A stretch of DNA of 37,384 nucleotides from NCBI GenBank assembly GCA_019751755.1, contig JAIENA010000223.1, positions 1 to 37,384 of the forward strand. Reading direction: 5' to 3'. Shown piece after piece: positions 35,185 to 37,384 of the stretch; the first letter of the stretch is position 1, and each line of letters starts with the position of its first letter. The translations under genes and the position numbers were made by a program. The notes beneath the pieces are model-generated. The model was not told the DNA's origin, ran no database searches, and saw only the letters and a list, made by a program, of their open reading frames with translations. This DNA comes from Burkholderiaceae bacterium (lineage in GTDB: Bacteria > Pseudomonadota > Gammaproteobacteria > Burkholderiales > Burkholderiaceae_D).

Positions 35185-35439
35185 TCAGGGCCACGGCATC
35201 GGTGTCACCGGCTCATATTGCTGGCCGCCGTGTTCCGGCTCGGCGCCCGCCTGCACCGCTTGCCGCCTGCGGTCATGCCCCTGTCCCAGCGCGAGGATTT
35301 CCTTGCGGCCTTCGACAAAATCCGAGGTGCTCAGCGGATGTTCCGGGTCCGGCCAGTTGCTGATGGCCCAGGCTTGCAATGCTTCGTAGCGCCGCCACGC
35401 CTCGGCGACGAATTGGCGGCGGAGTTGTTCGTCCAGCAT
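35185..35439 (-). CDS. Small protein of unknown function (84 residues)
   Basis: An 84-residue protein with an amphipathic helical N-terminus (MLDEQLRRQFVAEAWRRYEALQAWAIS) and a charged, glutamine-rich tail. No membrane segment or signal peptide. I do not recognise the family. GGGAG about eight bases before the ATG supports it. It lies 63 bp downstream of the SufR-like regulator gene on the same strand. Confidence 0.6.
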   Translation of the reverse strand: MLDEQLRRQFVAEAWRRYEALQAWAISNWPDPEHPLSTSDFVEGRKEILALGQGHDRRRQAVQAGAEPEHGGQQYEPVTPMPWP

Positions 35440-35502
35440 GGCTGCGCTCCCGGTGTGTGCCGACGTGGCGTTGGCGCACAGTGTACGCCGGCGCCCGCAA
35501 GT

Positions 35503-36129
35503 TCAGCGCACCGGACGCAGTCGGTAGACGCAGCGGCGCGCGCCGGACAGCAGGTGTTCGGCCCGCTCCACCGTGCAATCGTCGCCCAGCACGCGCTGGA
35601 ACACTTGCAGCTCGGAGCGGCAAAAGCCCTGGCAACTGGACGCCGCCGCGCAGATCGGGCAATGGTTTTCAATCAGCAGCAGGCTGCCGTCGTCTTGCGC
35701 TTCGACTTCGGCCATATAGCCTTCCGCTTCGCGCGCGGCCGCCAGCGCCGCGGCCTTGGCGGCCAGGCCCGGCGCCGCCTGTTCCAGCACGGCGCGGTAC
35801 AGCGCCTCGCTGTCGTGTTCGCGCGCGGCAATCAATTGCTCCAGCCCCGCTTCGCCAAACAAGGTGCGCACTTGCGTGATCAATTGCAACGTCAGGTCGG
35901 CATGGCGGTCGGGGAAGCGCGCATGGCCGGCCGCCGTCAAATGCCAGCGGCGCGACGGCCGCCCCACTTTATCGGCCACATCGGAAAATTCCACCAGGCC
36001 TTTGTCCTGCGCGGCTTCGAGCTGGCGGCGCGCGCCCATCGAGGTCAAGCCCAGCAACTCCGCCAGGGTTTGCGCGCTTTGCGGGCCGCGCGTTTTCAAT
36101 AAATACAAGACGTGGTCGGAGGTAGTCAT
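35503..36129 (-). CDS. SufR-like winged-helix regulator with probable Fe-S cluster
   Basis: A 208-residue transcriptional regulator. Residues 1-70 form a winged helix (VLYLLKTRGPQSAQTLAELLGLTSMGARRQLEAA, then VGRPSRRWHLTAAGHARFP). The C-terminal part has cysteines at 157, 160, 166, 170, 185 and 200. Cys157, 170, 185 and 200 are spaced C-x12-C-x14-C-x14-C, very close to the pattern reported for SufR, which binds a [4Fe-4S] cluster and represses suf genes; ENHCPIC and the final GARRCVYRL also match that style. No Fe-S assembly genes are in the window, so the target is probably different, perhaps the MFS gene just upstream. The ATG lies seven bases after the MFS stop, so the two form one unit. 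Confidence 0.8.
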   Translation of the reverse strand: MTTSDHVLYLLKTRGPQSAQTLAELLGLTSMGARRQLEAAQDKGLVEFSDVADKVGRPSRRWHLTAAGHARFPDRHADLTLQLITQVRTLFGEAGLEQLIAAREHDSEALYRAVLEQAAPGLAAKAAALAAAREAEGYMAEVEAQDDGSLLLIENHCPICAAASSCQGFCRSELQVFQRVLGDDCTVERAEHLLSGARRCVYRLRPVR

Positions 36130-36136
36130 GGTTCAG

Positions 36137-37384
36137 TCAATCGGTCATCTTCGCGCCGGCGGCGGCCGACGGCTGCGGCGGCAGCGCCTGCCGCCCCCAT
36201 TGTAGCCACTGCCAACCCGACCAGGCCGCCAATGACGCGCCCAGCACCAGGATCAGCCGGGTGTCAATCAGCGTCAGTACGGAACCCGCCAGCGCCATCA
36301 GTATATTCGCCAGGCAGAACGTCGTCGACAACAAGCCCATCACGGCGCCCTGCCCGTGTGCGCCAAAGCGGCCCGCCGCCCAATGCTGCACGGTGTTGTT
36401 GTAGAACGCGTTCGGGATCCCGAACAGCACGATGCCGATCAAGCCCAGCCACAAGTGGCCCAGTCCCAGCGCGCCTACCGCCAGCGCCAGCGCCAGTGCA
36501 TGGCGACCGGCGCGCCGCATCGGCGAGGTATCGGCCGCGCGACCCGCCATAATGGACGCCACGGTCAACATACCGCACAGCCCGACGTTGACGGCGGCGA
36601 TGCTTTGCGCGTCATACTGCGCGACCTCCACCAGCCAGAGCGGATAAAACTCATAAAACGCTGTCACGCCGCACGTCATCGCCAGGTGCAGGATAAATAG
36701 TTGGCGCAATTCGCCGTGCTGGATGAGGTTCAGCGCATGGCGCTGGCGCGCCACCTGCCACCAGGAGTCGGCCGGCGCCAAGGTATTCGGCCTGGCCATT
36801 TCCTCACGCGGCATGACCAGCGCCACCAGCAGCGCCACGCTCAGCAGCGCGACGGCGGCAATCCAGAACGGCACCGTCACACCGAAGCCCACGGTGACCC
36901 CGCCCAGCAACGGCCCGGCCAGCCAGCCCAGGTGGAACGAGCCGTTCAGCCAGCCCAGCGCGCGCTGTCGCAGCGCGCCATCAAGCCGCTCGGCCAGCAT
37001 GGCACGCGCCACCGCACCATTGCCTTCCAGCAGGCCGGTGGCAAAGCGCGCCAGGATAAACAGCGGATACGATTCCACCAGCATCGCCAGCGCCGTGGCG
37101 GCATGGCCAACCGCCGCGCCCAGGCCGGTCGCCAGCAGCACGGGGCGGCGGCCATAACGGTCCGACAGCGACCCCAGCACCGCCGAGCCGATCAGCAAGC
37201 CCAGCGGGTTGACCATCAGCGCCACGCCAAACAGCAGCTTGGGCGGCAGGCCGAAAAATTGGTTCAGGCCATGGCTGGCGCCGGAGGCGAACAAGGGCGG
37301 CAGGATCGGGTACGACAGCGAGGCCCCGATGGTGGACAACAGGGCCAGCAGGCAGGCGGCGGTAATCAGCAGGGCGGTTTTCAT
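36137..37384 (-). CDS. MFS transporter (start at window edge)
   Basis: A 415-residue inner-membrane protein with 12 likely membrane segments. MFS motif A is clear in GSAVLGSLSDRYGRRPVLLATG after helix 2, and FATGLLEGNGAVARAMLAERLDGALRQRALG resembles the helix 4-5 region of drug-efflux members. WLAGPLLGGVTVGFG is close to motif C of antiporters. The ATG is the last codon of the window on this strand, so a longer N-terminus beyond the edge cannot be excluded, though MKTALLITAACLLALLSTIGASLSYPILPP looks like a natural first helix. It precedes the SufR-like regulator by seven bases; co-transcription with its possible regulator suggests an export system responding to redox or metal stress, which is inference. 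Confidence 0.9.
   Translation of the reverse strand: MKTALLITAACLLALLSTIGASLSYPILPPLFASGASHGLNQFFGLPPKLLFGVALMVNPLGLLIGSAVLGSLSDRYGRRPVLLATGLGAAVGHAATALAMLVESYPLFILARFATGLLEGNGAVARAMLAERLDGALRQRALGWLNGSFHLGWLAGPLLGGVTVGFGVTVPFWIAAVALLSVALLVALVMPREEMARPNTLAPADSWWQVARQRHALNLIQHGELRQLFILHLAMTCGVTAFYEFYPLWLVEVAQYDAQSIAAVNVGLCGMLTVASIMAGRAADTSPMRRAGRHALALALAVGALGLGHLWLGLIGIVLFGIPNAFYNNTVQHWAAGRFGAHGQGAVMGLLSTTFCLANILMALAGSVLTLIDTRLILVLGASLAAWSGWQWLQWGRQALPPQPSAAAGAKMTD

Overview
The window is GC-rich chromosomal DNA with dense, mostly overlapping or tightly spaced bacterial genes. Gene content and protein style suggest a betaproteobacterium, most likely an Oxalobacteraceae member of the Massilia/Duganella/Janthinobacterium type: recC-recB order, several large hybrid sensor kinases, YceI proteins, an EpsC-type serine acetyltransferase and many GST-fold proteins. 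This placement is inference from protein character; no 16S or other marker lies in the window. I see no tRNA, rRNA, CRISPR array, insertion sequence or prophage.

Layout. 1-6550 (minus): recC and the first 1030 codons of recB, overlapping by ATGA, with recB running off the left edge. 6615-9653 (minus): a CHASE-PAS hybrid histidine kinase ending in an HPt domain. 9823-11844 (plus): a cytoplasmic prolyl oligopeptidase-type serine peptidase. 11941-16833 (plus): a 1630-residue soluble poly-HAMP/GAF hybrid kinase with three receiver domains, whose HAMP part is encoded by six in-register 276-bp repeats. 16901-18947 (minus): a three-gene overlapping unit, secreted RNase T2, then a Nu-class (YfcG-like) GST, then a second GST. 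Upstream of it is a 0.5-kb gene-free stretch with two minus-strand intrinsic terminators. 19462-20832: a YceI-fold lipoprotein and a LysE/RhtB exporter with abutting stop codons. 20943-23948 (plus): a 7TMR-DISM hybrid kinase. 24018-24673 (plus): two overlapping small membrane-protein genes (DUF454 and an unknown). 24728-27838 (minus): a 1036-residue fusion of an acetoacetate decarboxylase-like domain with a desaturase/amine oxidase-like FAD protein.

27999-31573: an HD-domain hydrolase, an orphan response regulator, a 74-residue unknown gene, and a split chromate-transporter pair. The response regulator is flanked by two related intergenic elements in direct orientation. Each has three DnaA-box-like sites with identical spacing (5 and 3 nt) and a perfect match to the IHF consensus at identical distance from the third box. 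This is the most unusual feature of the window and may be a datA/DARS-like DnaA-regulatory locus or a dispersed intergenic repeat family. 31599-37384: a secreted YceI protein behind a long inverted repeat, serine acetyltransferase, a Bcr/CflA drug exporter, a DUF1877 protein, a small unknown gene, a SufR-like Fe-S regulator candidate, and an MFS transporter starting at the right edge.

How the genes work together. Most neighbourhoods look like independent short operons. Clear functional units are recCB (double-strand break repair), the RNase T2-GST-GST unit, the chromate-transporter pair, and the MFS transporter with its probable Fe-S regulator. Three large hybrid kinases and one stand-alone receiver protein make the window rich in phosphorelay parts, but none sits beside an obvious output partner.
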